7,874 nucleotides of DNA from JAWWPG01 sp038327385. GTDB lineage: Bacteria > Actinomycetota > Actinomycetes > Propionibacteriales > Nocardioidaceae. Made by a program: the position numbers and the translations under genes. The notes under the pieces are model-generated. The model searched no databases. It worked only from the letters and a program-made list of their open reading frames with translations, and was not told where the DNA came from. This document shows positions 1-7,874 of this stretch, in pieces (position 1 is the stretch's first letter; each line of letters starts with the position of its first letter). The stretch covers positions 1-7,874 of the forward strand of contig JBBQKY010000120.1 of the NCBI GenBank assembly GCA_038327385.1, written 5' to 3'.

Positions 1-1073
1 GAGAGGGCCTCGACGTACAGCACCGCGGCAGTGATCTGCCCAAGGGTCAGGTATCCGTGCCAGTAGCCCCAGGAACCGACGAGCACCGTGATCACCCTTG
101 GCAGGTTGAAGCTGATGTCGATCACGGCGAAGAGCAGGTTGCGCAGCGTCAGGCCGTAGCGTTCGGCCTGCGCCGACACCGCGACGTCGTCCTCCTCGGC
201 TCGCACTCGACGCTTCGCCAGCCCGAGCGCCTCGACGGTGCGCGCACCTTCGACCGTCTCGGTGAGGGTCGTGTTGATCCGTGAGTACGACGCTCCCTCG
301 GCGATGTAGCAGATCGAGGCCCGGCGTAGGTACCGTCGCACCTGTACCACCGACCCTGCGATGACGAGCAGAGAAGGCAGCGCCAGTAGGACGGAGTTCA
401 GCAACATCGCGCCTACGGAGAGCACGACGGTGAGCAAGGCGATGACGGCCATCGGCAGGCCGGTTTGGACCGCCCGGCTCATCGTGCCCACGTCCCGTGT
501 CACCCGCGTGACGAGGTCGCCGGTGCTGGCTCCTTCGACACGGCCGAGTGGCAGCCGCAGGATCGTCTCGACGACGTACTCTCGCATCGAGGCCAACAGG
601 TTCTGGCCGAAGAGTGTGGAGGCGAGCTGGCCGGCGAAGGTGAACACCGACTGTGCTACGACAACCGCCGCGATCACCAGCGCCAGCGAACCGAGTCCTG
701 CGGCGGGGCCGGGTGCTGTCACGCGGTCGATGAGCTGCCCGAGAAGCCTCGGCACGACGAGGGCGGCGACCGCCGCGAGGGCGTTGAGCGCCACGAGTGC
801 GGTGAACGACCAGCGCTTCTCGCGGATCATGCCGCCGACGAACCGCACGACGGCCCGGTCATCCGCGACCGGCCAGCCTCGCGTCGGGCTGCGCGACTCC
901 GCGTAGACCCGCTCGGCTCGTTGCCGGCGAAGGCGGTGGCGATCGCGCAGAGCACTGATGCGTGCGCTCGCGGAGGCGTCACTGTGGTCCGTCGTGAGCT
1001 CGGGCGGCAGGGCCGGCGGATCAAAGGCGCTGTCCCGCCACGTCGACGCTGACGTCGAGAGGAGGTCAGGCAC
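1..1073 (-). CDS. ABC exporter half-transporter, membrane domain (3' end outside window)
   Basis: Only the first 357 codons are visible; the gene continues past the left edge. I chose the GTG at 1073 because it is the earliest start in this frame, it overlaps the stop of the upstream transporter gene (8 bp shared), and the frame stays open with transporter-like sequence. No clear Shine-Dalgarno sequence precedes it, so translational coupling is likely. Residues 1-85 are a charged cytoplasmic N-terminus. Six hydrophobic segments follow, at about 89-112, 127-149, 204-226, 228-246, 311-335 and 342-357, typical of an ABC type-1 exporter membrane domain. The stretch at about 184-200 (GDLVTRVTRDVGTM) and the segment around 266-283 (RINTTLTETVEGARTVEAL) match conserved cytoplasmic loops of this fold. 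The nucleotide-binding domain should follow outside the window. From the state of its neighbour, I infer that it supplies the intact Walker A and B of a heterodimer. Substrate unknown; lipids, peptides or drugs are typical for the family. Confidence 0.88.
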   Translation of the reverse strand, partial: MPDLLSTSASTWRDSAFDPPALPPELTTDHSDASASARISALRDRHRLRRQRAERVYAESRSPTRGWPVADDRAVVRFVGGMIREKRWSFTALVALNALAAVAALVVPRLLGQLIDRVTAPGPAAGLGSLALVIAAVVVAQSVFTFAGQLASTLFGQNLLASMREYVVETILRLPLGRVEGASTGDLVTRVTRDVGTMSRAVQTGLPMAVIALLTVVLSVGAMLLNSVLLALPSLLVIAGSVVQVRRYLRRASICYIAEGASYSRINTTLTETVEGARTVEALGLAKRRVRAEEDDVAVSAQAERYGLTLRNLLFAVIDISFNLPRVITVLVGSWGYWHGYLTLGQITAAVLYVEAL

Positions 1074-2990
1074 GACTGGCCGCCATGGTGCGAAGTACGA
1101 CGTAGCGGTAGTCGGGCTCGTCGGTCAGCAGTTGCTCGTGTCGGCCCTCGGCCAAGACGCGGCCGCCGGAGAGGAGCACGACGTGGTCGGCGTGGTGGAG
1201 CCAGAGGGGGGAGACAGTGGTGACTACCGTGGTCTTGCCCTGCCGGTGTGCCGCGAGCCGCTCGGCGATCCGGGCCTCCGTGTGCGCGTCCACTGCGGAG
1301 GTCGGCTCGACGAGGACCAAGACCCTCGGTTCGGCGGCGAGCACGCGGGCCAGTACCACCCGCTGGCGCTGGCCACCCGACAGGCCGCGCCCCCGCTCGT
1401 CGAGCTCACCCGCCCAACCCCCGGGCAGCGCGTCGTAGACATCCTCAGCGGCCGCCGTACGCAGCGCTTCCTCGGCCTGCTCACGCGTCAGGGAGTGGTG
1501 GGGGTCCACGGCGTCTTGCAGTGTGCCGGCGAAGAGCCGACTGTTCGTGTCGCTCACCAGGATGGTCCGGCGTAGCTCATCGAGCGGCACGCGACCGAGG
1601 TCGACACCGCCGTACGTGACGCCCCATGGCTCAGCCGCCCGAGCGGCATCCCGTGCGGCCATCAGCTCCCGCCGCTCCTGGCGTTCCGCCCTGGCCTGGC
1701 GCCCCCAGCGGCGTCCGGTCGACTCCAGCAGTGGCGGTGGCTCTTCTTCGACCGTGAACCAGCGTCCGAGCCGGTCGGCAAGCGCCGCTGACGACTCCGG
1801 TACGGAGCTCACGACGACGGTGAGCTGTCCCGGACGCGCGACGAACCCGCTCGACTCGTCAACCAGGTCACCGCTGTCAGGCAGCGAAACCGGGAGGTCC
1901 GGCTCGCGCCAAGGCGGGATGAGCTCGAGCACCGCAATCGCCTTCTTGGCGGAGACGAGGGCACGGGTCACCTTCTGCGCGAACTCGAAGAACGTCCGGA
2001 TCGGGCCGACCATGAAAAGCCCGTAGCCGAGGAAGCTCACCAGCTCACCGACGGTCAGCTCACCTGAGTCGACGGCGCGGGTGCCGGCGTACATGAGGAG
2101 CACGAGGAAACAGCCCGACATCAGCACTCCGACCGCCTCGATCACGGCCTGCCAGACACCGGCGGCCACTCCGGCCTGTCGGGTGAACTGAGACTGAGAG
2201 GCGTAGTTGCGCCCGAAGGTGCTCTCACCGCCGATCCCACGGAGGATCCGCAGGCCGGCCACGATGTCAGTGGCCATCGACGTCAGCGTCGAGTTGCGAG
2301 TCCGCTCTGCTTGCTGGCGACGGTGCAGGGGACGCAGCATTGGCAGTGCAACGCCGACCAGCACCGGTGCCGCTGCCAGGACCATCAGGCCCAGGGTCGG
2401 CGACGTCAATAGCACGATCGTTGCGACGATCAGATAGGCGACGAGCTGGGACAGGCCGCGTGCCGTGATCTCTGTCAGGGCGCCGAACTCGTCCGAGTCG
2501 CTGGCCGCCACGCTGAGCACCTCACCCGTGGGCGTGCGCCGAGGGAGCACGTGGCCCAGTTGCGCGGCCTTCCGCGTGACCATCAATATCGTGCCGTAAA
2601 GGGCGATCAACCAGCTGCGCACCACCAAGGTGTGCATCGCGATGCCGAATATGGCGCCGATGATCGTCACGAAAAGCAGCAGTCCGGTCCACTGCAATGT
2701 GGCCTCAGCCGACCTGGCGAGGATGCCTCGATCCACAGCACGGCCAACGAGCCATGGTCCGACCGTCAAGGGCAGCTGCCACAAGACACCGACCAGGGTG
2801 GCGGTGGCGATCACCGGCGCTTGTTGGCGCATCTGCCAGAGCAGGAATCGCGACGGAGATCTCAGGTCCGGCGCCGGAGTGGGGCTTTCTCCCGGGAGCG
2901 TGTGAAAGACGCTGATCACCGGGGGGAAGTTGTGCATCGCACAGTCGAGCGTAGATGCCGCGCTTTGGGGAGTCGATCGCATTTCTGCCA

Positions 2991-2991
<1 letters not shown>
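1066..2991 (-). CDS. ABC exporter half-transporter with degenerate nucleotide-binding site
   Basis: A 641-residue membrane-plus-ATPase half-transporter. Hydrophobic segments lie at about 59-82, 101-124, 180-197, 200-219, 280-301 and 312-331. The ATPase domain (about 383-641) has a perfect signature, LSGGQRQR (537-544), and the Walker B region VLVLVEPTS keeps the catalytic Glu562 but has Val561 where Asp is expected. The Walker A position (about 387-405) reads GQLTVVVSSVPESS, with no GxxGxGK(S/T). The Q-loop position (477-487, ILVSDTNSRLF) lacks Gln, and the H-loop position (591-594, TTVS) lacks His. A charged Arg/Ala/Glu-rich insert at about 412-455 separates the Walker A and Q-loop regions. 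This is the pattern of the non-consensus half of a heterodimeric exporter, and the partner is the overlapping downstream gene. The start is uncertain: ATG 2991 overlaps the preceding stop (TGATG), but ATG 2937 (residue 19) lies just below a promoter-like sequence and would give 623 residues. Confidence 0.93.
2948..2976 (-). promoter_or_regulatory. Possible promoter for the ABC transporter pair
   Basis: On the minus strand, TCGACT (2976-2971) and TACGCT (2953-2948) are separated by exactly 17 bp. They resemble a sigma-70-type -35 (TTGACA) and the actinobacterial TAnnnT -10. The predicted start point, around 2941-2942, is only 4-5 nt before the ATG at 2937, which would give a nearly leaderless mRNA starting at residue 19 of the longer reading. 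This competes with coupled translation from the ATG at 2991. It rests on pattern only, in GC-rich DNA where such matches can be chance. Confidence 0.3.
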
Positions 2992-4210
<1,219 letters not shown>

Positions 4211-4215
4211 GGATT

Positions 4216-4221
4216 CTCCTC
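4216..4221 (-). promoter_or_regulatory. Ribosome binding site of the threonine synthase-like gene
   Basis: GAGGAG on the minus strand, five bases (AATCC) before the GTG at 4210. It decides this start over the upstream in-frame ATG at 4318, which would extend into the preceding gene and has no family similarity in the added residues. Confidence 0.8.
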
Positions 4222-4244
4222 GAGAGTGGTTGTGCCACGTCGAA

Positions 4245-4270
4245 GGCGGCCCCGCGGTAGCGGAGCCGCC
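4245..4270 (-). terminator. GC-rich hairpin between the DUF4386 gene and the threonine synthase-like gene
   Basis: The two 11-base arms (minus strand GGCGGCTCCGC and GCGGGGCCGCC) pair fully, with a single G-T wobble, around a TACC loop. The hairpin begins 41 bases after the DUF4386 stop and ends 34 bases before the GTG at 4210. There is no T-run on either strand, so this would be a U-less terminator of the kind proposed for actinobacteria. It could instead be a leader structure of the next gene: a TATAGA sequence (4277-4272) lies directly upstream but has no good -35 partner. The rest of the 4211-4310 gap shows only a short CGGC/GCCG repeat at 4284-4294. Confidence 0.5.
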
Positions 4271-4310
4271 CTCTATAGTGACCCGGCTGGGCCGAGTTCG
4301 TGTGCGGGTG

Positions 4311-5090
4311 TCAGGCAACCGCGTGCGAGCGGCCCCGGTCGTCGGCCGGCACCGTCGCCGGCAGGACCGGTGAGGGAGCGAACCCCTTGAACGTCATCCA
4401 GAGACCGACCGCGAGCTCCCACGCCGCCAGCGGCAGGGTGAGGAGTCCCGAGACCGGCGAAACCTGGTCGATCACGCCGAAGAAGATCGCGATGAAGGCG
4501 GCCATGAGCAGCGGCGCGCCGATCAGGCCGAGGGTCGGGATGATGCGGGGCACCAGGCGCGAGCGGTAGAGCAGGGTGCCCAACAGGACGGCGTTGAAGG
4601 CGGGCATCAGGCCTGGCCCGAGAAGGAAGGTCCAGTTCCGGACGTCGACGAGGGCGTTGGCGGTGACCGTCAGCGATGCACTGTCGCCGCCGGGCGAGCC
4701 GGCAAGGTCCTGGTGCATCGTGACGACGGCGAGCAGGCTGACCACGCCGATCATCACCACGGCCGCCTCGAGCATGCGTGACGTGACGAAGCCGAGGGCC
4801 ATCGACTCGTTCTGCCGCTTCACCACCGGGAACAGCGCGACGGCGCTGCCGACGGCGGTCAGGGCGTTCACGGAGTCGAGCAGGCAGCCCCACAGCACCC
4901 GCGTGTCCTGTCCGGCGCCGATGACGTAGTCGGCGTTGTGCAGCACCGGCCCGAGGAGGATCAGTGCGGGGATCGAGGACGCGAAGGTGAGCAGGTAGAA
5001 GATGCCCGCAGCCCGTGAGTGGTTCCTCATGAGATCGGCGGGAGCGGCGGCCGCGTGGGCCGTCGTTGCGGCTGGTGCGGTGATGGTCAT
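4311..5090 (-). CDS. DUF4386-type integral membrane protein
   Basis: A 259-residue protein with an Ala/Thr-rich N-terminus (1-20) and six probable membrane helices at about 29-48, 70-90, 104-124, 153-175, 184-206 and 213-235. The features that place it in the DUF4386 family are the opening RAAGIFYLLTFASSIPA (26-42), the central RNWTFLLGPGLMPAFNAVLL (151-170), and YRSRLVPRIIPTLGLIGAPLL (175-195, here read as two halves, YRSRLVPR and IIPTLGLIGAPLL). The family has no established biochemical function, and I see no catalytic motif. The start at 5090 is supported by GAGGAG six bases upstream; Met21 (5030) is a later alternative without a good site. The gene lies 23 bp after the 87-residue protein gene and probably shares its transcript, downstream of a LuxR-type regulator. 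A membrane sensor or stress-related role is possible but not shown. Confidence 0.85.
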   Translation of the reverse strand: MTITAPAATTAHAAAAPADLMRNHSRAAGIFYLLTFASSIPALILLGPVLHNADYVIGAGQDTRVLWGCLLDSVNALTAVGSAVALFPVVKRQNESMALGFVTSRMLEAAVVMIGVVSLLAVVTMHQDLAGSPGGDSASLTVTANALVDVRNWTFLLGPGLMPAFNAVLLGTLLYRSRLVPRIIPTLGLIGAPLLMAAFIAIFFGVIDQVSPVSGLLTLPLAAWELAVGLWMTFKGFAPSPVLPATVPADDRGRSHAVA

Positions 5091-5096
5091 GTCAGG

Positions 5097-5102
5097 CTCC
5101 TC
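5097..5102 (-). promoter_or_regulatory. Ribosome binding site of the DUF4386 gene
   Basis: GAGGAG on the minus strand, six bases before the ATG at 5090. It contrasts with the gene just upstream (start 5377), which has no such site. Confidence 0.75.
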
Positions 5103-5113
5103 ATGTTGGGTTG

Positions 5114-5377
5114 TCAGGCTTGTGGGGTGGGCGCGTCACGTCGTCGTTCCTCGACCTGGGTGACCGAGACCAAGGTCAGACCGATGTCGCGAAGCTGGTG
5201 CAGCAGGCCGTGCAGTGCGGACTGGTCGACGACCGGGCCCGTGAGAACGGTGCAGCCGGCACCGCTGGTGAGGGTCATGCCGTCGAAACGGGTGGACCAT
5301 CGGGGGTCGAGGCGCCCCTGAAGGCGGACCTCGTACCAGCTGGACCCGTCGGGGCGGCTGACTGATGTAGTGCTCAT
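5114..5377 (-). CDS. Small conserved-looking protein of unknown function (87 aa)
   Basis: I chose ATG 5377, which gives 87 residues. The frame is open up to 5482, but the longer version would overlap the regulator gene and add low-complexity, Arg/Ser/Pro-rich sequence. The protein has no signal peptide or membrane segment. A strand-like segment (14-23, WYEVRLQGRL) is followed by the motif DPRWSTRFDGMTLT (24-37). Next come GCTVLTGPVVDQ (41-52), a helix-like part (SALHGLLHQLRDIG, 53-66) and a last strand (LTLVSVTQV, 67-75), suggesting a compact alpha/beta fold. The closing part, TGPVVDQSALHGLLHQLRDIG, resembles small hypothetical proteins I have seen beside regulators in actinobacteria, but I know no function. 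The gene has no Shine-Dalgarno sequence; a TACGTT -10 box ends six bases before the ATG, which fits a leaderless transcript. It probably forms an operon with the DUF4386 gene 23 bp downstream. Confidence 0.78.
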   Translation of the reverse strand: MSTTSVSRPDGSSWYEVRLQGRLDPRWSTRFDGMTLTSGAGCTVLTGPVVDQSALHGLLHQLRDIGLTLVSVTQVEERRRDAPTPQA

Positions 5378-5383
5378 GTCCGC

Positions 5384-5389
5384 AACGTA
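5384..5389 (-). promoter_or_regulatory. Probable -10 box for a leaderless transcript of the 87-aa gene
   Basis: TACGTT on the minus strand matches the actinobacterial TAnnnT -10 pattern and ends six bases before the ATG at 5377, so the A of the ATG would be the transcription start. No TTGACA-like -35 box is visible 17-18 bp upstream. The palindrome at 5396-5422 covers that position instead. Confidence 0.5.
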
Positions 5390-5395
5390 GGAGCC

Positions 5396-5422
5396 GATGT
5401 GGTGAGTGCGCCTCACATCATC
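5396..5422. promoter_or_regulatory. Interrupted palindrome, candidate operator
   Basis: The plus strand reads GATG, 2 bases, GTGAG, 5 bases, CTCAC, 2 bases, CATC: nine paired positions on each side of one centre (5409). It lies between the stop of the LuxR-type regulator (5451) and the start of the 87-aa gene (5377). If transcription begins at 5377, it spans about -19 to -45 and covers the -35 position. Further GGTGA copies at 5424-5428 and 5436-5440 lie beside it. A dimeric regulator, perhaps the adjacent LuxR-type protein, could bind here as activator or repressor. The arms are too weak and interrupted for a convincing terminator. Confidence 0.45.
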
Positions 5423-5450
5423 TGGTGAGCGGGCTGGTGAACTTCGAGGG

Positions 5451-7874
5451 TCAGCGGTAGCCGGCACGCGAGAGGAGATCAAGCTCGCGGGCTCGGGTGA
5501 CCGCTGCGCGGCGGCTGTTGACCCCGAGCTTGCTGTAGATGTTCCTGGTGTGTGTGCGCACGGTGTTGAGCGATACGACGAGCTCGCGCGCGATGGCCGG
5601 CCCGTCGAGGTCGCTCGCGAGCAGCCGCAGCACGTCCAGCTCGCGTGCGCTGAGCTGCTCGACCAGGCCGGGGCTCACGTCCTCGGCGGACGTGCCCCCG
5701 GCCAGGTCGTAGGCGTCCAGGAGGCGGCGCGGATACTGCCACGACACGTGCTGCCGGGTCAGTGTGTCCAGCAGCCTGGCCAGTGGGGCGCCCTCGCCGA
5801 CGAAGACGCGGACATACCCCTCCGGTTCGGCCAGCCTGAGCGCGCGTTCCAAGGGGGCGAGGGCACCGGTGACATCGCGGTGGCCGTGCTCCGACTGATG
5901 CGCGCGGGCCTGCAGGGTCAGGATCTGGATGAGGGTGCCGGTCCTCCCGCCCTCCTCGGCGGCCGCGCGGAGGCGCTCGAGGAGCCCGTACGCCGTACGC
6001 AGCGCCGCCTGCGACCGCCCGGCCGCTTGCTGGGCCAGCAGGATCCGGGCCAGGGTGAGGTGCTCGTACTCGCGGACGTACGACAGGTCGTCGTCGGCTG
6101 AGAGGTTGTTCTCGCGCGCCCAGTCGAGGGCCTCGGCCAGCCGGCCTTGCGCCACGAGGACGCGCGCGCGCATCGCGGGGACCGGTTGCACGTTCGGGGA
6201 GAAGTCGCCGACGTAGACGCGCTGGGCCTCCTCCAGCAGGGTGACGGCGCCGGCCAGGTCTCCCGCTGCTTCACAGAGGCGGGCGCGGGCGACCCGCCGG
6301 CGGTAGGGATGCTGAGGCAGGCCGTTGTGCTCGCCCAGCTCGTCGGCGCGGCTCAGCTGGTCGGTGGCGGCCTGGAGGTCATTGCGTTCGAAGGCGATCT
6401 GGCTCAAGCCCACGTGCATGTCCGGCGTACCGCGCATCACGGCGCCTGACTCATGGGCCGCCGCGAGGCGCAGCGCGTCCTCATAGGTGCGCAGAGCAGC
6501 GCTCAGGCGTCCCTGGGTGGTGCGGATGTCGGCCAGCGTGATCGAGCAACCCAGCACGTCAGAGAAGTGTCCGGCGCGACGTAGACCTTCGACGGCGACC
6601 GAATAGCCGCGGTGCGCGTCTTCCAGGTTTCCGCTGCCCCACGAGGCGAGCCCCGACAAGGCAGCTGCGGCCGACACGGTGAGGTCGTCGCCGGCCACAG
6701 CAAGCGCGACGGCCCGGTCGGCATGTACGACGGTCGCCGCCGCGTCGCCGCGGACCAGCGCCAGGCCCGCGCGATACATCTCGATCTCACCCGGAACGCG
6801 CGCGAGCTCCGCCGCGTCGAGCACGACCATCTCCACCGACGAGGCTCCCGATCCCGCACTCCGCTTGGCCGCATCCAGCAGCCGCTCGACGTCGTCGAGG
6901 CGGCTCTCGACACCGTCGAACTCGCCGCCCGACATCAGCGCCCCGATGAACCCCACGGCCAGCACCGGCCGGACTCGAACCACCTCGGGTGGGATGTCGT
7001 CCAGCCAGCGCCGGACCGTGGCCTCCTGCCTCTCCCGAAGGAGTGCCCGGACAACACCCTCGACCAGGTCGGCCGCGTGCTCGGCATCGCCGGCCTCGAG
7101 CAAGTGCCGGACCGCCGGCACGGGTTCACCGGCCGCGGCGTACCACTGGCCGGCTCGACGATGCAGGTCCGAGACCTCGTCGCGCCTCTCCGCGAGCAGA
7201 TGGGTGCGCAAGACGTCGGCGAACAGGTGGTGGTAGCGGTACCAGTGGCGGCTGTCGTCGAGGGGGACGACGAACAGGTTCGAGCGGTCCAGCATCTCGA
7301 GCACGGCCTTGCTGCCGTTGCCTCGGGTGACGGCATCGCAGAGGGAGCCGCTGAGCCGGTCCAGGATCGACGTTTCGAGCAGAAAGCTCCGCACGGCGTA
7401 GGGCTGACGTCCCAGGACCTCCTCGACGAGGTAGTCGACGACGTACCGGTCGTCCCCGGCGAAACCGGCGATGAAGCCGGCGACGTCGTCTCGTCCTCGC
7501 AGGGACAGTGCCGCCAACTGCAGGGCGGCGATCCACCCCTCCGTGCGCTCCTCCAGGGCCGCGACGTCCACGGCCTGCAGATCCAGCCCGATGACCTCGT
7601 TGAGGTACGCCGCCACCTCGTCGAGCGTGAAGCGGAGATCGGCAGCCCGGACCTCGACCAGCTCCCCACGCGCTCGCAGCCGTGCGAGCGGCGGGGCGGG
7701 GTCGGCGCGAGTGCTGATCACCAGGTGCACCTCACGGGGGAGATGCTCGAGCAGGTACGCCACATCGTCCGCGATCCCCGGCCCGTCGGCGAGGTGGTAG
7801 TCGTCCAGGACCAGGACGAGCCCCGCCGGCAAGGCGGTCAGCTCGTTGAGCACGGTAGCGAGGACGGTCCCGAT
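5451..7874 (-). CDS. Large LuxR-family regulator, MalT/LAL type (N-terminus outside window)
   Basis: The 807 visible residues form one open frame to the right edge. The start and the Walker A region lie outside, so the protein is probably about 80-100 residues longer, as in other LAL regulators (roughly 850-950). Near the visible N-terminus, LVLVLDDYHL (about residues 20-29) is the Walker B-type strand of the STAND-class ATPase domain, followed by HLVISTRADP, LRFTLDEVAAYL and ALEERTEGWIAALQLAALSL, all typical of MalT-like proteins. The middle (about 230-720) is helical and Ala/Leu/Arg-rich, fitting the tetratricopeptide-like superhelix that senses ligands or partners in MalT. The last 67 residues (5654-5454) are a LuxR helix-turn-helix: LSARELDVLRLLA, then IARELVVSLNTVRTHTRNIY and SKLGVNSRRAAV. 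By analogy it is an ATP-dependent transcriptional activator. Its inducer is unknown; the small protein/DUF4386 operon next to it is the obvious candidate target. Confidence 0.93.
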   Translation of the reverse strand: MGTVLATVLNELTALPAGLVLVLDDYHLADGPGIADDVAYLLEHLPREVHLVISTRADPAPPLARLRARGELVEVRAADLRFTLDEVAAYLNEVIGLDLQAVDVAALEERTEGWIAALQLAALSLRGRDDVAGFIAGFAGDDRYVVDYLVEEVLGRQPYAVRSFLLETSILDRLSGSLCDAVTRGNGSKAVLEMLDRSNLFVVPLDDSRHWYRYHHLFADVLRTHLLAERRDEVSDLHRRAGQWYAAAGEPVPAVRHLLEAGDAEHAADLVEGVVRALLRERQEATVRRWLDDIPPEVVRVRPVLAVGFIGALMSGGEFDGVESRLDDVERLLDAAKRSAGSGASSVEMVVLDAAELARVPGEIEMYRAGLALVRGDAAATVVHADRAVALAVAGDDLTVSAAAALSGLASWGSGNLEDAHRGYSVAVEGLRRAGHFSDVLGCSITLADIRTTQGRLSAALRTYEDALRLAAAHESGAVMRGTPDMHVGLSQIAFERNDLQAATDQLSRADELGEHNGLPQHPYRRRVARARLCEAAGDLAGAVTLLEEAQRVYVGDFSPNVQPVPAMRARVLVAQGRLAEALDWARENNLSADDDLSYVREYEHLTLARILLAQQAAGRSQAALRTAYGLLERLRAAAEEGGRTGTLIQILTLQARAHQSEHGHRDVTGALAPLERALRLAEPEGYVRVFVGEGAPLARLLDTLTRQHVSWQYPRRLLDAYDLAGGTSAEDVSPGLVEQLSARELDVLRLLASDLDGPAIARELVVSLNTVRTHTRNIYSKLGVNSRRAAVTRARELDLLSRAGYR

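Noticed and set aside
361..1575. Overlapping plus-strand frames at 361-906, 465-1052 and 958-1575
   Set aside because: All lie opposite the two ABC transporter genes, whose minus-strand reading shows membrane helices and ATPase motifs. The plus-strand products are low-complexity.
4211..4310. SAM or threonine-type riboswitch or attenuator before the threonine synthase-like gene
   Set aside because: The 100-bp gap is too short for a recognisable aptamer, there is no leader peptide with Thr/Ile runs, and only a simple hairpin is visible.
5378..5482. Extended N-terminus (35 extra codons) for the 87-aa protein
   Set aside because: It would overlap the regulator gene and run through the palindrome and -10 box; the added residues are Arg/Ser/Pro-rich, and ATG 5377 fits the promoter position better.
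5406..6101. Plus-strand open frame (231 codons) opposite the LuxR-type regulator
   Set aside because: It is antisense to the helix-turn-helix domain, has no recognisable motifs, and its composition is that expected from third-position GC bias.

Overview
The window looks like chromosomal DNA from a high-GC Gram-positive bacterium of the Actinomycetota. The GC content is very high, GTG starts are used, there are TAnnnT-type -10 boxes next to starts that lack Shine-Dalgarno sequences, and the protein families match that phylum. The genus cannot be read from the sequence. Every gene I can support is on the minus strand, so the order of transcription runs from high to low coordinates. There are no RNA genes, insertion sequences, CRISPR arrays or phage genes.

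Layout in transcription order: (1) 7874-5451, a large LuxR-family regulator of the MalT/LAL type, whose N-terminus lies beyond the window. (2) A 73-bp gap with an interrupted palindrome and a probable -10 box. (3) 5377-5114, an 87-residue protein of unknown function that is probably translated from a leaderless mRNA. (4) 5090-4311, a six-helix membrane protein of the DUF4386 type, 23 bp downstream and probably in the same operon. (5) A 100-bp gap with a strong GC-rich hairpin. (6) 4210-2991, a threonine synthase-like gene with a good Shine-Dalgarno sequence and a GTG start, broken by a one-base frameshift near 3817. (7) 2991-1066 and (8) 1073-1, two ABC exporter half-transporters (membrane domain fused to nucleotide-binding domain) that overlap by 8 bp. 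The second runs off the left edge.

Two functional units stand out. The regulator, small protein and DUF4386 protein form a candidate signal-responsive membrane module; their link rests on position and on the palindrome. The two half-transporters look like an asymmetric heterodimer. The first has lost the Walker A, Q-loop, Walker B aspartate and H-loop residues but keeps a perfect LSGGQ signature and the catalytic glutamate, as expected for the degenerate partner. The threonine synthase-like gene sits between the units; its stop overlaps the first possible start of the transporter, yet the transporter also has a plausible promoter of its own. Nothing here is clearly a new biological system. 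The points most worth checking are the degenerate transporter site, the frameshift, and the regulator/small protein/DUF4386 unit with its operator-like repeat.
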